From contig MEPO01000003.1 in the NCBI GenBank assembly GCA_001769805.1, positions 124,001-188,000 of the forward strand: a stretch of DNA of 64,000 nt. Reading direction: 5' to 3'. The DNA is from Bdellovibrionales bacterium GWA1_52_35. GTDB lineage: Bacteria; Bdellovibrionota; UBA1018. Below the pieces are notes generated by a model. The model was not told the origin of the DNA. It did not search any database and saw only the letters and a program-made list of their open reading frames with translations. The number at the start of each line of letters is the position of its first letter. Within the stretch, counting starts at the first letter, position 1. A program made the position numbers and the translations under genes. Shown one piece after another: positions 40,002-50,254 of this stretch.

Positions 40002-41714
40002 ATGTTAAGCCCCATTTTTTTAGGACTGATAGCCGCTGCCGCCGTAGCGATCCCGATCCAACTGGGCGTATTCATCGAAGCACATTTCCATTCTTTGCTG
40101 CTGAGTGCGCCCGTTTTTTTGCTGGCCGCCACGGGCATCGCCATGCTGATGCAGCGTTTCGTGCTGGATCGGACGCGGGGATCCCGCGGTTTTGACGGTC
40201 TGCCGGATATTTTCATTCACATTCATTCCAGTGCGAACCCAGATTCGGCTTTGAGATGGGTAGCCCGCGGCTTGAACTCCTTTCTGCTGACCTTCTTTGG
40301 CGGCACGGTGGGCCCGGAAGGTGCTGCTGTGGAATTCGCTCACGCGACTGCCATTCAGATGCGGGCGAAAGCCTCTGGGCGTTTTGAGCAGCGGCGCAGG
40401 ACGGATGCTTCGGTGGCTTTGGCGGCGGGAATTTCTGCAGCTTTTGGCGCTCCTTTTGCCGGTATTCTGGTTCCGATCGAACTCGGAATCGGCGGTCCTC
40501 TCCGTCCGGCCGTGGTCGCTTCGCTGACCGCTTTTGCCGGCGTGCGGTTGATTTCAACGGTTTTCTCCTCTTCCGGTTTTTTGAATTTCGAAGGAGCCCT
40601 CAATAGTTTTCATTTCGGGTGGCGGGAGGCGATCGGAATTCTTGTCGTCGCTCTTCTGAGCTCCTTGATGGCAGCTCTGTTGACCTACCTGATCCGATAT
40701 CTTCAGGAAAATTTCCGGGACCTGTTCCGGGTTCAGGTCTGGATGCGAACTCTCACAGCAGGGGCACTGCTCTTTTTTGTCGCCATGATCTACAAGTCGG
40801 GTCACATGATGCCCAATCTTCTGGTTGAGAAAATTCTCTGGGGTCGGCTGCCCTCATCGGAGTTCGCAATTCTCCTGCTGACTCAAGCGCTCAGCCTTGG
40901 GTTTGTATTGGCCGGATTCGGAACCATCGGAATCTTCTGGCCGCTTTTTGTGATCGGATCCACGGCGGGTGCGGGAGTGGGGCACTGGGTCTTGAATGAT
41001 ATCCCCGGTTTTGCCGCAGCGGCAGGACTCACCGGGGCGGCTGCGATGTGGGGGGGCGTCCTGGGGACACCTCTGGCTGCGGCCATTGTGGTATGGGAAT
41101 TGACGGGAAGTGTGCAGGGGTTGGCGATCGCCGGATTTTCGGCGCTTCTCAGCAGCTTCGTTGTTAAATTTCTGAAAACGCCGGCACTGGTTGAAAAAAC
41201 TCTGGAGAGCCGCGGGGTCACGCTCGTGGATGGCCGCTCCGGTATCATTCTGGAATCCATCCTGGTCCGGGATGCCATGGTCTCTGATTTCGAAACGGTT
41301 CACGAGCATGAACCCGTTTCTGAGATTCACAGTCGTCTGATCCGTTCCAAATATCCTTTCCTTCCCGTGGTCACCTCGGGAGGGATTTATAAGGGCCTGC
41401 TGACGATCGACATGATCCAAGACGCCTGGGATGCCCAGGAAATCGCGGCTCTCAAAAAAAATAATTCGCCGCTGATCAAATTCCTGGAAGCCAAGGATCT
41501 GCTGTACCGCGCGGGATCCGCCGTCGCGCCCACGATCCGCGTATCGGAGAAATTATCGCATACGGCCGGGCTTTTTGACGAATCCCCGTGCATTCCTGTT
41601 TTGACGGATGACAACCGGGTGGTGGGGCTTCTCTTCGTTTACAATGTGCGGCTTGCCTATGATCGGGAAGTGGCGCGGCGTTCCCTCGTGGAGAACAGAA
41701 AGTCCGACCGATGA
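40002..41714 (+). CDS. CLC-family chloride channel/antiporter with CBS domains
   Basis: A 570-residue protein with the CLC membrane core: FFGGTVGPEGAAVEFAHA (selectivity region G-x-GPEG) and GTIGIFWPLFVIGSTAGAGVGH. Two CBS domains follow (about 415-560: ESILVRDAMVSDFETVHEHE and CIPVLTDDNRVVGLLFVYNV). Nothing in the motifs decides between channel and Cl-/H+ exchanger by eye. AAGGAAG precedes ATG 40002, 20 bases after glmS. It overlaps the helicase gene by four bases. Confidence 0.85.
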   Translation: MLSPIFLGLIAAAAVAIPIQLGVFIEAHFHSLLLSAPVFLLAATGIAMLMQRFVLDRTRGSRGFDGLPDIFIHIHSSANPDSALRWVARGLNSFLLTFFGGTVGPEGAAVEFAHATAIQMRAKASGRFEQRRRTDASVALAAGISAAFGAPFAGILVPIELGIGGPLRPAVVASLTAFAGVRLISTVFSSSGFLNFEGALNSFHFGWREAIGILVVALLSSLMAALLTYLIRYLQENFRDLFRVQVWMRTLTAGALLFFVAMIYKSGHMMPNLLVEKILWGRLPSSEFAILLLTQALSLGFVLAGFGTIGIFWPLFVIGSTAGAGVGHWVLNDIPGFAAAAGLTGAAAMWGGVLGTPLAAAIVVWELTGSVQGLAIAGFSALLSSFVVKFLKTPALVEKTLESRGVTLVDGRSGIILESILVRDAMVSDFETVHEHEPVSEIHSRLIRSKYPFLPVVTSGGIYKGLLTIDMIQDAWDAQEIAALKKNNSPLIKFLEAKDLLYRAGSAVAPTIRVSEKLSHTAGLFDESPCIPVLTDDNRVVGLLFVYNVRLAYDREVARRSLVENRKSDR

Positions 41715-44146
41715 TTGACTTTGAGTCCGCACCCGATGGATCCGGGGAAAAACCTCCGAGAGGTCCGGCCAGAAATTTCGAAAGAACCGCTGGCCCCGTG
41801 AAGTATCTGCAGGGCCTGAATGAGCGCCAGAGTGAGGCGGTGCATGCGATCGACGGACCGCTCATCGTGCTTGCGGGAGCCGGCTCGGGTAAAACCAAAA
41901 TGCTGGTTTCGCGCATCTGCCACCTGATTGAGGCCTGCGGAGCCCAGCCTTACCAGGTGCTGGCGGTGACTTTCACGAATAAAGCGGCAGGCGAGATGCG
42001 GGAACGGGTCGAGCGGATGCTCGAAAACTCCGGGAAACTCGGCAATCCGGAGATCGGTACTTTTCATTCAGTCTGTGTTCGTCTGATCCGGCGGGAGATG
42101 GATCGGACTCCTTTCACCAAGCCCTTTGTGATCTACGATGATTCGGATCAGCTGAGCCTGGTCAAAAGAGCGATGGAAAAGCTCAATATCGACAATAAGT
42201 CCTTCAACCCCAAGGCCATTCAGGGCGCGATCAACCGGGCCAAGTGCAATGCGATTGAGCCGGCGGAGATGGAAGTCGCGCAACACGATATTTTTGGCCG
42301 ACAGGCCAAGCGTGTTTTTGAACAGTATCAAAAGGACCTTTTTGCGAATAATGCTCTCGATTTCGGCGAGATCATCTGCATGACTTACCGGATTCTGCGG
42401 GATCACGAGGATATCCGGTTAAAATACCAGCAGCGTTTCCGGTTCATTCACGTGGATGAGTATCAGGATACAAATCGCGCCCAGTATCTTCTGCTGGCCA
42501 TGCTGGCGGATCGGCGCTTTGGCGGACATCAGAATATCTGTGTCGTGGGTGATGAGGATCAGTCGATCTATGGCTGGCGCGGTGCGGACATTCACAACAT
42601 TCTGGATTTCGAGAAAGATTATCCCGGCGCGAAAGTCGTCAAGCTTGAGCAGAATTACCGCTCAACCAAGACCATCATCACCGCAGCTTCCCAGGTCATC
42701 CGCAACAATTCGCAGCGCAAAGACAAGACGCTCTGGACCGACAACGAAGACGGCCTGCCGATCACGCATGTCTTTGTCGCGGATGAGCGGCAGGAAGCGG
42801 AGTTCGTCATTTCCGAACTCAAGCGGCAGGCAGAGCATGAGAGCCGCGCTTACGGGGATTTTGCGATCTTTTACCGCACCAATGCCCAGAGCCGGCAATT
42901 CGAGGATGTGCTGCGACGCGAAAAGATTCCCTATCAGGTGGTGGGCGGCTTGCGGTTTTATGACCGCAAGGAAATCAAAGATATCCTGGCTTACTTCAAA
43001 GTCATTCTGAACCCCACTGATTCAATTGGCCTGAAACGGGTGATCAATACGCCGGCACGCGGGATCGGGAAGACTACGCTCGAAAAGATCGACGAATTTC
43101 TGCTATCCATGGAGCTCCAAGCTGCCGATGCGCAGCTGGCGCTGCCGGTGACTCCGGTGGTGCCGCCCAGTTTCTGGGATGCGCTCTGCCGGGCCGCCCA
43201 GGATTCGTCGATCACGAATGCGGGAACTGCCCGCAAACTTGCACAGTTCGTGGCTTTAATGGAACGGCTGCGTACGGAACAGCCCAAGCTGCTGCTTTCG
43301 GAACTTTACCACCTCATTCTCGATGAGACCGGTTACGTCCGGGAATTGCGCCAGGAGGGTACGGACGAAGCCATGGCCCGCGTCGAGAACTTGGAAGAGT
43401 TCGACACCATTCTTCAGGAGTTTGAGGAATCCAATTACGATAATGTACCGGAGGAGGAGCGCCCCGCCCGCAAGCCCCTGCTTCTGAGTCAGTTTATCGA
43501 GCAGTCCTCGCTGGTTTCGGACTCGGACGAATTCAATCCGCAAGTGAGTAATGTGAAGCTCATGACTCTGCATTCCTCCAAGGGCCTGGAGTTTCCGGTG
43601 GTTTTCCTCGGTGGTCTGGAAGAGGGGCTGTTTCCCTCCATTCGGAATTGGGAAGAAACCAATGAAGAGGACATCGAAGAAGAGCGGCGTCTTTGCTACG
43701 TCGGGATGACCCGCGCCCGTGAGCGTCTTTATCTTTCGAACGTGGCCGTGCGCCGGTTCTGGGGAGATGTGAGTTATCAGGAGGCCTCGCGTTTTTTGAA
43801 AGAAATTCCCGCGCAGCTCATGCAGTCTCGCGATCTTGCGCAAAGCTTCCGGATTCAGCGCTCAGATGATTTTGGCACCGGCTTCCACCGGTCCCCGTCC
43901 GAGCCTGCGCGAAACATCAGCTTCGGAGCCACCACGAGTCCGGTGATTCCTCCCCATGCACGCAAGAGCAGTACTCAGGCCACAGAGGAGTCGCTGATCG
44001 GGAACGTGATGGATCATCCGGAATACGGCGAGGGAAAAGTGGTTCTCTCCGAGGGGGCGGGTCCTGAGCGCAAGCTGACTGTAGAGTTTGCTGGACGGCA
44101 ACGTCGCAAATTTCTATATCGTTATGTGGAAGGATACCTTGAGTAA
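41711..44146 (+). CDS. UvrD/PcrA-type DNA helicase
   Basis: An 811-residue superfamily 1A helicase. Walker A is LAGAGSGKTK (about residues 56-65), motif Ia AVTFTNKAAGEMRERV, motif II VDEYQDTNR, motif III GDEDQSIYGWRGAD, motif IV EQNYRSTKTI, motif V LMTLHSSKGLEF and motif VI EERRLCYVGMTRARERL. The C-terminal region includes a Tudor-like end (GKVVLSEGAGPERKLTVEFAG). It unwinds DNA 3'-5' in repair and recombination. Its ATG overlaps the CLC stop (ATGA), and gatC begins directly after its stop. Confidence 0.93.
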   Translation: MIDFESAPDGSGEKPPRGPARNFERTAGPVKYLQGLNERQSEAVHAIDGPLIVLAGAGSGKTKMLVSRICHLIEACGAQPYQVLAVTFTNKAAGEMRERVERMLENSGKLGNPEIGTFHSVCVRLIRREMDRTPFTKPFVIYDDSDQLSLVKRAMEKLNIDNKSFNPKAIQGAINRAKCNAIEPAEMEVAQHDIFGRQAKRVFEQYQKDLFANNALDFGEIICMTYRILRDHEDIRLKYQQRFRFIHVDEYQDTNRAQYLLLAMLADRRFGGHQNICVVGDEDQSIYGWRGADIHNILDFEKDYPGAKVVKLEQNYRSTKTIITAASQVIRNNSQRKDKTLWTDNEDGLPITHVFVADERQEAEFVISELKRQAEHESRAYGDFAIFYRTNAQSRQFEDVLRREKIPYQVVGGLRFYDRKEIKDILAYFKVILNPTDSIGLKRVINTPARGIGKTTLEKIDEFLLSMELQAADAQLALPVTPVVPPSFWDALCRAAQDSSITNAGTARKLAQFVALMERLRTEQPKLLLSELYHLILDETGYVRELRQEGTDEAMARVENLEEFDTILQEFEESNYDNVPEEERPARKPLLLSQFIEQSSLVSDSDEFNPQVSNVKLMTLHSSKGLEFPVVFLGGLEEGLFPSIRNWEETNEEDIEEERRLCYVGMTRARERLYLSNVAVRRFWGDVSYQEASRFLKEIPAQLMQSRDLAQSFRIQRSDDFGTGFHRSPSEPARNISFGATTSPVIPPHARKSSTQATEESLIGNVMDHPEYGEGKVVLSEGAGPERKLTVEFAGRQRRKFLYRYVEGYLE

Positions 44147-44464
44147 ATGGTGCAGGTGAATGAAAAGCTGACGAAGGATCTCGCGGAACTTTCAAAACTC
44201 GAGCTGACCCCGGGAGAACTGCAGGAGTTCACAAAGCAACTTTCGCAGATCGTAGGTTATGTGGAGACGCTCCAAGAGGTGAATCTCAAGGAACTGAATC
44301 TTGAGCCTCAAGGACTGGCGAATAGTTCTCCCGGAAACTCCGGAGGAGTTCTGCGCGAAGACGAAGAAAAAGCCTCCTTGCTGGATTCCGAAGGGAAGCC
44401 CGCGGTGCTGGCTGCCGCACCGGATGTTCTCAACGACGCTTTTAAAGTTCCACCCATCTTATGA
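44147..44464 (+). CDS. gatC: Asp/Glu-tRNA amidotransferase subunit C
   Basis: A 105-residue GatC: KLTKDLAELSKLELTPGELQEFTKQLSQIVGYVETLQEV is the usual N-terminal helix pair, and RED EEKASLL with LAAAPDVLNDAFKVPPIL the C-terminal belt. It stabilises GatA in the transamidosome, which makes Gln-tRNA(Gln) or Asn-tRNA(Asn). It starts at the base after the helicase stop and overlaps gatA by four bases. Confidence 0.92.
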   Translation: MVQVNEKLTKDLAELSKLELTPGELQEFTKQLSQIVGYVETLQEVNLKELNLEPQGLANSSPGNSGGVLREDEEKASLLDSEGKPAVLAAAPDVLNDAFKVPPIL

Positions 44465-45906
44465 TTCAATCCATCCGCGAAATTCATGACAGCTTTGATC
44501 GTGGCGAGAAGAAACCATCCGCCCTCGTGGCCGAATATTTGGCAAGGATTCAGGCAAGTCCGCTGAATGCCTACATCACGGTCTGTGCTGACCGGGCCTT
44601 GCGGCAAGCGATACGGGCGGATGAGGTTCTGCTGAAGGCAGGCAAAGTTCCGAGATCCGGGCAGCCTCTTTTTGGAATTCCAGTCGGCATCAAAGACAAT
44701 CTTGCCTTGAGCGGGGTGCGCATGACCTGCGCTTCGAAGGTGCTTGAAAACTACATCCCGCCGTACTCTGCCACGGCAGTCGAACGGGTTGAGGCTGCGG
44801 GCGCAATCACTTTAGGCAAGTTGAACATGGACGAATTCGCGATGGGCGGGTCGAATGAAAATTCGGCTTTTGGCCCGGTCCTGCATCCGACGCATCCGGA
44901 CCGCGTGCCGGGTGGTTCGAGCGGCGGGGCCGCCGCTGCGGTTCGAGCAAACCTTTGCGTAGTCGCCCTGGGCTCTGATACCGGCGGGTCGGTTCGCCTT
45001 CCTGCAAGTTATTGCGGAGTCGTGGGTCTCAAGCCCACTTATGGACGGATCAGTCGATATGGTCTGGTGGCGTTTGCCTCTTCCCTGGATCAGGTGGGAC
45101 CGATCGCGGCCAATGTCGAAGATACGGAAGTTCTGTTCAATGTACTGGCGGGGCATGACAGCAGGGATTCAACTTCTCTGCTTTCGGAAGTGACTGCGCC
45201 GGCTGCCCCCTTTTCAATCGCCGGTCTGCGCATCGGCGTGCCCGCAGAGTATTTTGTTGAAGGCGTCGCTTCGGAGATCAGGACGGCCATTCATTTTAAG
45301 CTGCAGTTGCTCGAAAGTCAGGGAGCCCGGCTCGTTCCACTCCACCTTGCCCATTCCCGTTATGCAGTCGCAACCTACTATCTGCTCGCGGTCAGCGAAG
45401 CTTCGAGCAATCTCTCCCGTTTCGACGGTGTTCGTTACGGCGTGAGGCCGCAGGCGGCAGTGGAAGCCGGAGAGCTCGGTGCCTTTTATCGCGCCACGCG
45501 GGCGCGTTTTGGGGCGGAGGTGAAACGCAGGATCATTCTCGGTACTTTCGCGCTGTCCAGCGGCTATGTGGATGCGTATTACCACCGGGCTTCCCAGGTA
45601 CGGAAACTGATTCAGCGCGATTTTGCGCAGGCTTTCTCGGAAGTCGATGTAATTGCCAGTCCTGTGGCTCCGGCCACCGCGTATAAACTGGGAGAGAGAT
45701 CGGACGATCCCTTGCAGATGTACCTCAACGATATCTTCACCGTGCCCGCCAATCTCGCTGGATTCCCGGCAATCAGTCTGCCGAGCGGCGAAGACGCCGC
45801 AGGACTTCCGATCGGTCTGCAGTTCATGGCTGCTCACTCGAATGAAACTTTGCTCTTCGGACTCGCCCGCCAGCTGGAACAGTCGCTGAAAGAGGAAAGG
45901 AGCTGA
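44461..45906 (+). CDS. gatA: Asp/Glu-tRNA amidotransferase subunit A
   Basis: A 481-residue amidase-signature enzyme. The Ser-cisSer-Lys triad is visible: Lys in PVGIKDNLALSG, and the Ser pair in VPGGSSGGAAAAV with GSDTGGSVRLPAS. It hydrolyses glutamine to ammonia for GatB. It overlaps gatC by four bases, and gatB follows immediately after its stop, so gatCAB is a single unit. Confidence 0.95.
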   Translation: MIQSIREIHDSFDRGEKKPSALVAEYLARIQASPLNAYITVCADRALRQAIRADEVLLKAGKVPRSGQPLFGIPVGIKDNLALSGVRMTCASKVLENYIPPYSATAVERVEAAGAITLGKLNMDEFAMGGSNENSAFGPVLHPTHPDRVPGGSSGGAAAAVRANLCVVALGSDTGGSVRLPASYCGVVGLKPTYGRISRYGLVAFASSLDQVGPIAANVEDTEVLFNVLAGHDSRDSTSLLSEVTAPAAPFSIAGLRIGVPAEYFVEGVASEIRTAIHFKLQLLESQGARLVPLHLAHSRYAVATYYLLAVSEASSNLSRFDGVRYGVRPQAAVEAGELGAFYRATRARFGAEVKRRIILGTFALSSGYVDAYYHRASQVRKLIQRDFAQAFSEVDVIASPVAPATAYKLGERSDDPLQMYLNDIFTVPANLAGFPAISLPSGEDAAGLPIGLQFMAAHSNETLLFGLARQLEQSLKEERS

Positions 45907-47373
45907 ATGGAATTCGAAGCCGTCATCGGACTGGAAGTTCATGCACAGCTCGCAACCGCGTCCAAGATCTTCTGTCCTTGCCGCGCAAAACCCGCCACCG
46001 GACTTTCGGTCGGTGAAAGCGATGCGAATCTTTATACCTGTCCCGTTTGCGCAGGCCTGCCGGGGGCACTGCCAGTTCTGAACAGGAAAGCGGTGAAGTA
46101 TGCCGTCATGGCGGGATTGGCCACCGAATGCACGGTCCGGACCGAAAGCGTTTTTGCGCGCAAAAATTATTTTTATCCGGATCTTCCCAAAGGATATCAG
46201 ATCAGCCAGTTCGATCGCCCGATCTGTGAAAAGGGCCGACTTCTGATCAACACCAGTACCGGTTGCCGTGAGATAGGAATCACCCGGATACACATGGAAG
46301 AGGATGCCGGCAAGAATGTGCACCTGTCGGGCTACTCGCTGGTGAACCTGAATCGCGCAGGAGTTCCGCTGATCGAGATTGTCAGTGAACCCGAGATGAA
46401 GAGTGCTGAAGAAGCCGTGGCTTATCTGCGGGCCTTGCATGAAATCGTGATATTTCTCGGGATTTGCGACGGCAATATGCAGGAGGGAAACTTCCGGTGT
46501 GATGCCAACGTCAGTGTGCGCCCCCACGGTTCGCCCGTGCTCGGAACTCGAACTGAAATCAAAAACATCAATTCCTTCCGCTTCATCGAAAAGGCGATCG
46601 ACTTTGAAATCCGGCGGCAGATCGAGGTAGTGAAGTCCGGTGCCAAAGTGGTCCAGGAAACCCGGAGCTATGATCCCGCCCGCAACGTGACGCAAACCCT
46701 GCGGTCCAAAGAGGAGGCCCAGGATTATCGATATTTTCCCGAGCCGGATCTTCCTCCGATTCAAGTCCCCGCCGACTGGCTTTCAGAAATCCAGCAGCAT
46801 TTGCCGGAGTTGCCCGCGCAGATGAGGCAGCGTTTTCAGAAAAATTATGGCTTGAAGCCCCAGGAAGCCGCAGCCATTACGGCTTCCCGCGCACTTGCCG
46901 CTTTTTTTGACCGGACTGTTCAGCTTTTGGGTGGCAGGGCCGCCAAAGCTGCAGCGAACTGGATCACGGGCGAGGTTCTGCGGCTGGTGAACGAAGCCGG
47001 GCAGCAGATCGAGAGCAGCAGAATCACGCCCCAGCACATCGCTGCACTGGTGGAGCTGACTGCCGCGGAGATTTCCGGGACTGAACCGTTGGTTTCCAGC
47101 ACCGGAGCCAAGCAGGCTTTGGCGGAGGCTTTTGCGACGGGTGAGGCAATTCAGGAAATTGTGGAAAGGCTCGGGCTGAAACAGGTTTCCGACAGCGGGG
47201 CCATGGAATCAGCCGTTGAAAAGATCATTGCAGGCTTCCCGGACCAGGTGGCAGAATACAGATCCGGTAAGGAAAAAGTATTGGGATTCCTGGTTGGACA
47301 GGTGATGAAACAATCGGGCGGGAAGGCGAATCCTTCCGTCGCCCAGGAACTTCTGAAGAAGAAACTCTCATGA
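45907..47373 (+). CDS. gatB: Asp/Glu-tRNA amidotransferase subunit B
   Basis: A 488-residue GatB. The N-terminal domain opens FEAVIGLEVHAQL, has the zinc-site Cys (CPCRAK and CPVCAGLPG), and YFYPDLPKGYQISQFD. The C-terminal helical YqeY-like tail (about 340-488) is present. It activates Glu or Asp on the tRNA and uses ammonia from GatA. It overlaps the AsmA-family gene by four bases. Confidence 0.95.
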   Translation: MEFEAVIGLEVHAQLATASKIFCPCRAKPATGLSVGESDANLYTCPVCAGLPGALPVLNRKAVKYAVMAGLATECTVRTESVFARKNYFYPDLPKGYQISQFDRPICEKGRLLINTSTGCREIGITRIHMEEDAGKNVHLSGYSLVNLNRAGVPLIEIVSEPEMKSAEEAVAYLRALHEIVIFLGICDGNMQEGNFRCDANVSVRPHGSPVLGTRTEIKNINSFRFIEKAIDFEIRRQIEVVKSGAKVVQETRSYDPARNVTQTLRSKEEAQDYRYFPEPDLPPIQVPADWLSEIQQHLPELPAQMRQRFQKNYGLKPQEAAAITASRALAAFFDRTVQLLGGRAAKAAANWITGEVLRLVNEAGQQIESSRITPQHIAALVELTAAEISGTEPLVSSTGAKQALAEAFATGEAIQEIVERLGLKQVSDSGAMESAVEKIIAGFPDQVAEYRSGKEKVLGFLVGQVMKQSGGKANPSVAQELLKKKLS

Positions 47374-49820
47374 GAAAACTGATCTTTGTAGTTTTGGGTA
47401 TCGTCCTTCTGGCAATCACCGCAGCCGCGGTCCTGCCCTTTGTCATTGATGTCGACAAGTACCGGCCGCAGCTGGTGGAGCTGGTGAACAGCAAACTGAA
47501 CGGCAAGCTGGAACTGGGGCAGCTCAAATTATCGCTTTGGGGGCAGATCCGGGTGAATGTCGCACGGGTGACGCTCAAAGATGCGACAGGTGTGGATATA
47601 TTTTTGGTCAAAGACGCTTACTTTCATGTGCCTTTTGCCTCGCTCTTCGGAGGTTCTCCGGAGCTGACTTTCAAAATGAACAAGCCCGCGGTTTTCGTCA
47701 CCCGCTCAAAAGCCGGGAAGCTCAATGTGATGAATCTGGTCAAAACGAATCCTGAAGAAGCGCAGGCGACCGCGAGTTCCGCTCAACAAGACAGCGCAAA
47801 AACGAAGGAAACGGAGACCCCGTCTTTTCCTTCTTCTTCGTTGGTGCTTCCGGGGTTTGTCGCCCAGGCACGACTTTCGGTCGAACTGAAGGATTCTTCG
47901 CTTTCTTACCGGGACCAGGGCACAGATCTGACAACGCAGGTTGATCGCTTGAATTTCACTGCACGCAATATTTCGCTGAGCCGGCCCATGAATTTTGAAC
48001 TGAAAGCCGATCTCGATACGAAGCTCGGGAAGGAACTCCGGGTCCAGGGTCCCGTACGCTTTGACGGCAAGGTCAGTCCTCAGGTGCGGGAGGGCCGTTT
48101 CGAGAACGCAAAGCTTGAGTTGACGGCGGAGTTGAGTGGCGCGGAAATTAATTACGGCCAACTATTCCAGAAGAAAAAGGGTGCGGCGCTCAGATCAGAG
48201 CTTGCGGGCCTTCTTTCGACAGAGGAACTCAACTTCGATCAGCTGAAAGTCCAGTTCTTCAATGCTGAAGTGGTCTCGAGTCTGCATTTGACCAATCAGC
48301 ACGGCACCTCCCAGCTGACCTCGCCTGCGATGGATTTCAAACTCCGCTCCAATGTCATTGAACTGAAACCGTGGGTGGAGCTGGTTCCGATGCTGAAGGA
48401 TTACGAGCTGGGGGGCTCCGTTCAGTTGACTGCCGACGCCAAGGGGCCTCTGGATCGCCTGGTGTATCAGGCCAAACTGGATGTCTCATCGCTGACTGCC
48501 AAAGCGCCGAGACTGAAAGCCCGCCCCGTTATCAACGGGGTCGTGCTGGTCAAGACGGATCAGATCGAAAACATTTCGCTTTCGATGAAGGCGCCTGGAA
48601 ACAGTCTTGAGCTCAAGGGCAAGATCGTTTCTTTTACTTCTCCACGCCTGGACTTGGCCGTGAGTTCCTCAGGGATGGATCTGGACCAGCTCATTGAATG
48701 GCCCAAAAAGGCGGCGAAAACCGATGCTGCCGTCCCTTTGCCCCAAGCGGCGTCAGCGCGGCCGGATACAAAAGTTGCAGGCGTAACCGCCTCTTCTGAT
48801 TTTGATGCGCTTCTCGCACCTTTGCGTGAAAGCCCGATCGTCCGGGCCACGAGTGGTGTGATTACGGTGAATCTCGCACTGCTCAAGGCTTACGATGTCG
48901 CAATGAGTGCCATGAAGGCCACCCTGAGCCTGAAGGAACTCCAGATCGTGCTCAATGAATTCGGAATGAAAATGTACGACGGCTCGGTGCGCGCGACTGC
49001 CGGAGTTCAGCTTCTTCCGAAGACGCCCGCTTACCAGTTTTCTTCCCAAGTCTTCGGCCTGGATCTGAACAAAGCGGTGGCCGCCCAGTTCGCCCTGTTT
49101 AAAAACACGCTTACGGGAAAAGCGAATTTCGATCTGGCTGGTTCAGGGTTGAGTTTCAACCCGGATCCCGCCCTGCAGAATCTGAAAGCCAAAGGCAGCA
49201 TGAAAGTGGAAAATGCCTCGTTTGCCACGCTGGATATCGGCAAGATGGCGACCGAAGGTTTGAACAACGCGATCGACAAGCTCTCCGATAAAATTCCTCC
49301 CCTGAAAGAGAAGAAGCTCGGTGGAGTCGGGAACCGTAAGTTCGTTTATCAGATTGTTTCGTCGGATTTCACGCTCGCCAACGGATTTTTCCTTGCGCCG
49401 AATTTCGCCGCCAAAGCTGCCGCAGGGAAGGGGATTGATCTGAAGGGGCGAATGAAGATCGGCATGAAGGATCAGTCTCTGGACATGAATTGGGAGGTGA
49501 TTGACACCTTTAATCTGCTGAAGGCGAAAGACATCGCCATTGAGCAGCAGGGGGTCCGAGTAGAGCATATCCTGGCAGAAGGCAATGGCCCGGTGAAATT
49601 TCCTGTTCACGTGGGTTGTACGATGCTGGCGCCCTGTTATTCTTATACCCAGATCCCGGAGTACCTCGGGAAAGTGGCGCTCGCGAACATCAGCCGGGGG
49701 CTGACTGGCAAGGCTAAATCCGAGTTGAAGAAGAAGGCAGATGAGTACATCAAAAATGCTCCTGCTCCTGTCCAGAAAAAACTGGAAGAGCTCGGGAAGA
49801 AATTCAAGTTGTTCAATTAG
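47370..49820 (+). CDS. AsmA-family envelope protein
   Basis: An 816-residue protein with an uncleaved N-terminal membrane anchor (MRKLIFVVLGIVLLAITAAAVLPFVI) followed by DVDKYRPQLVELVNSKLNGKLELGQL, the classic AsmA start. The rest is long, beta-rich repeats, with an AsmA-like C-terminal part near 560-740. AsmA-type proteins are thought to bridge inner and outer membrane and carry lipid. It overlaps gatB by four bases, and a coiled-coil lipoprotein gene follows after 17 bases. Confidence 0.85.
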   Translation: MRKLIFVVLGIVLLAITAAAVLPFVIDVDKYRPQLVELVNSKLNGKLELGQLKLSLWGQIRVNVARVTLKDATGVDIFLVKDAYFHVPFASLFGGSPELTFKMNKPAVFVTRSKAGKLNVMNLVKTNPEEAQATASSAQQDSAKTKETETPSFPSSSLVLPGFVAQARLSVELKDSSLSYRDQGTDLTTQVDRLNFTARNISLSRPMNFELKADLDTKLGKELRVQGPVRFDGKVSPQVREGRFENAKLELTAELSGAEINYGQLFQKKKGAALRSELAGLLSTEELNFDQLKVQFFNAEVVSSLHLTNQHGTSQLTSPAMDFKLRSNVIELKPWVELVPMLKDYELGGSVQLTADAKGPLDRLVYQAKLDVSSLTAKAPRLKARPVINGVVLVKTDQIENISLSMKAPGNSLELKGKIVSFTSPRLDLAVSSSGMDLDQLIEWPKKAAKTDAAVPLPQAASARPDTKVAGVTASSDFDALLAPLRESPIVRATSGVITVNLALLKAYDVAMSAMKATLSLKELQIVLNEFGMKMYDGSVRATAGVQLLPKTPAYQFSSQVFGLDLNKAVAAQFALFKNTLTGKANFDLAGSGLSFNPDPALQNLKAKGSMKVENASFATLDIGKMATEGLNNAIDKLSDKIPPLKEKKLGGVGNRKFVYQIVSSDFTLANGFFLAPNFAAKAAAGKGIDLKGRMKIGMKDQSLDMNWEVIDTFNLLKAKDIAIEQQGVRVEHILAEGNGPVKFPVHVGCTMLAPCYSYTQIPEYLGKVALANISRGLTGKAKSELKKKADEYIKNAPAPVQKKLEELGKKFKLFN

Positions 49821-49837
49821 GTAAAAAAGGAAAAATT

Positions 49838-50254
49838 ATGAAAATGATCATGAAAATGGCAGGAATCCTGGTGAGCCTCACACTTATCGCTGCTTTCGCA
49901 ACAGGTTGCGCCGGCGAAAAAGTCAAAAACCAGGCGAAAGAATCAGCTGCCCGCTATTGGCAGGAGAAAGCCTATCCCGGCAAGAGCTTCGATGTGCAGG
50001 TCATTGAAGCCGAGAAGGCTGATGGCGGCATGTATCGCGTGAAGGGCATTGTCGACGGCGAGACGCGGACCGGCACTTTCAATCCGGAGACCGAAAATTT
50101 TTCTGAGGGCTATTACTCCCTGGCTCATGAGCGCAGCAAGAAAATTGCCGAGCTCGAGCAGGAAGTGAAGTACCTCAAGGAAAAACTCGATGGCCTTGAG
50201 AAGGAAAATTACAAGATGAAGGTTCAGCTGGAGAACAAGGGCAAAAAAGAATGA
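49838..50254 (+). CDS. coiled-coil lipoprotein
   Basis: A 138-residue lipoprotein with an FATGC lipobox (Cys24). A globular part of about 70 residues (KSFDVQVIEAEKADGGMYRVKGIVDGE) precedes a coiled-coil tail (IAELEQEVKYLKEKLDGLEKENYKMKVQLEN) at about 100-135. The tail would allow oligomers. No family is recognised. Being next to an AsmA-family gene suggests a shared envelope role. Its stop overlaps the Ppx/GppA start. Confidence 0.65.
   Translation: MKMIMKMAGILVSLTLIAAFATGCAGEKVKNQAKESAARYWQEKAYPGKSFDVQVIEAEKADGGMYRVKGIVDGETRTGTFNPETENFSEGYYSLAHERSKKIAELEQEVKYLKEKLDGLEKENYKMKVQLENKGKKE

Noticed and set aside
45214..46764. 516-codon open frame on the reverse strand
   Set aside because: It lies wholly across gatA and gatB, which are complete and certain. 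The translated sequence has no domain or leader; it is a shadow of codon bias.
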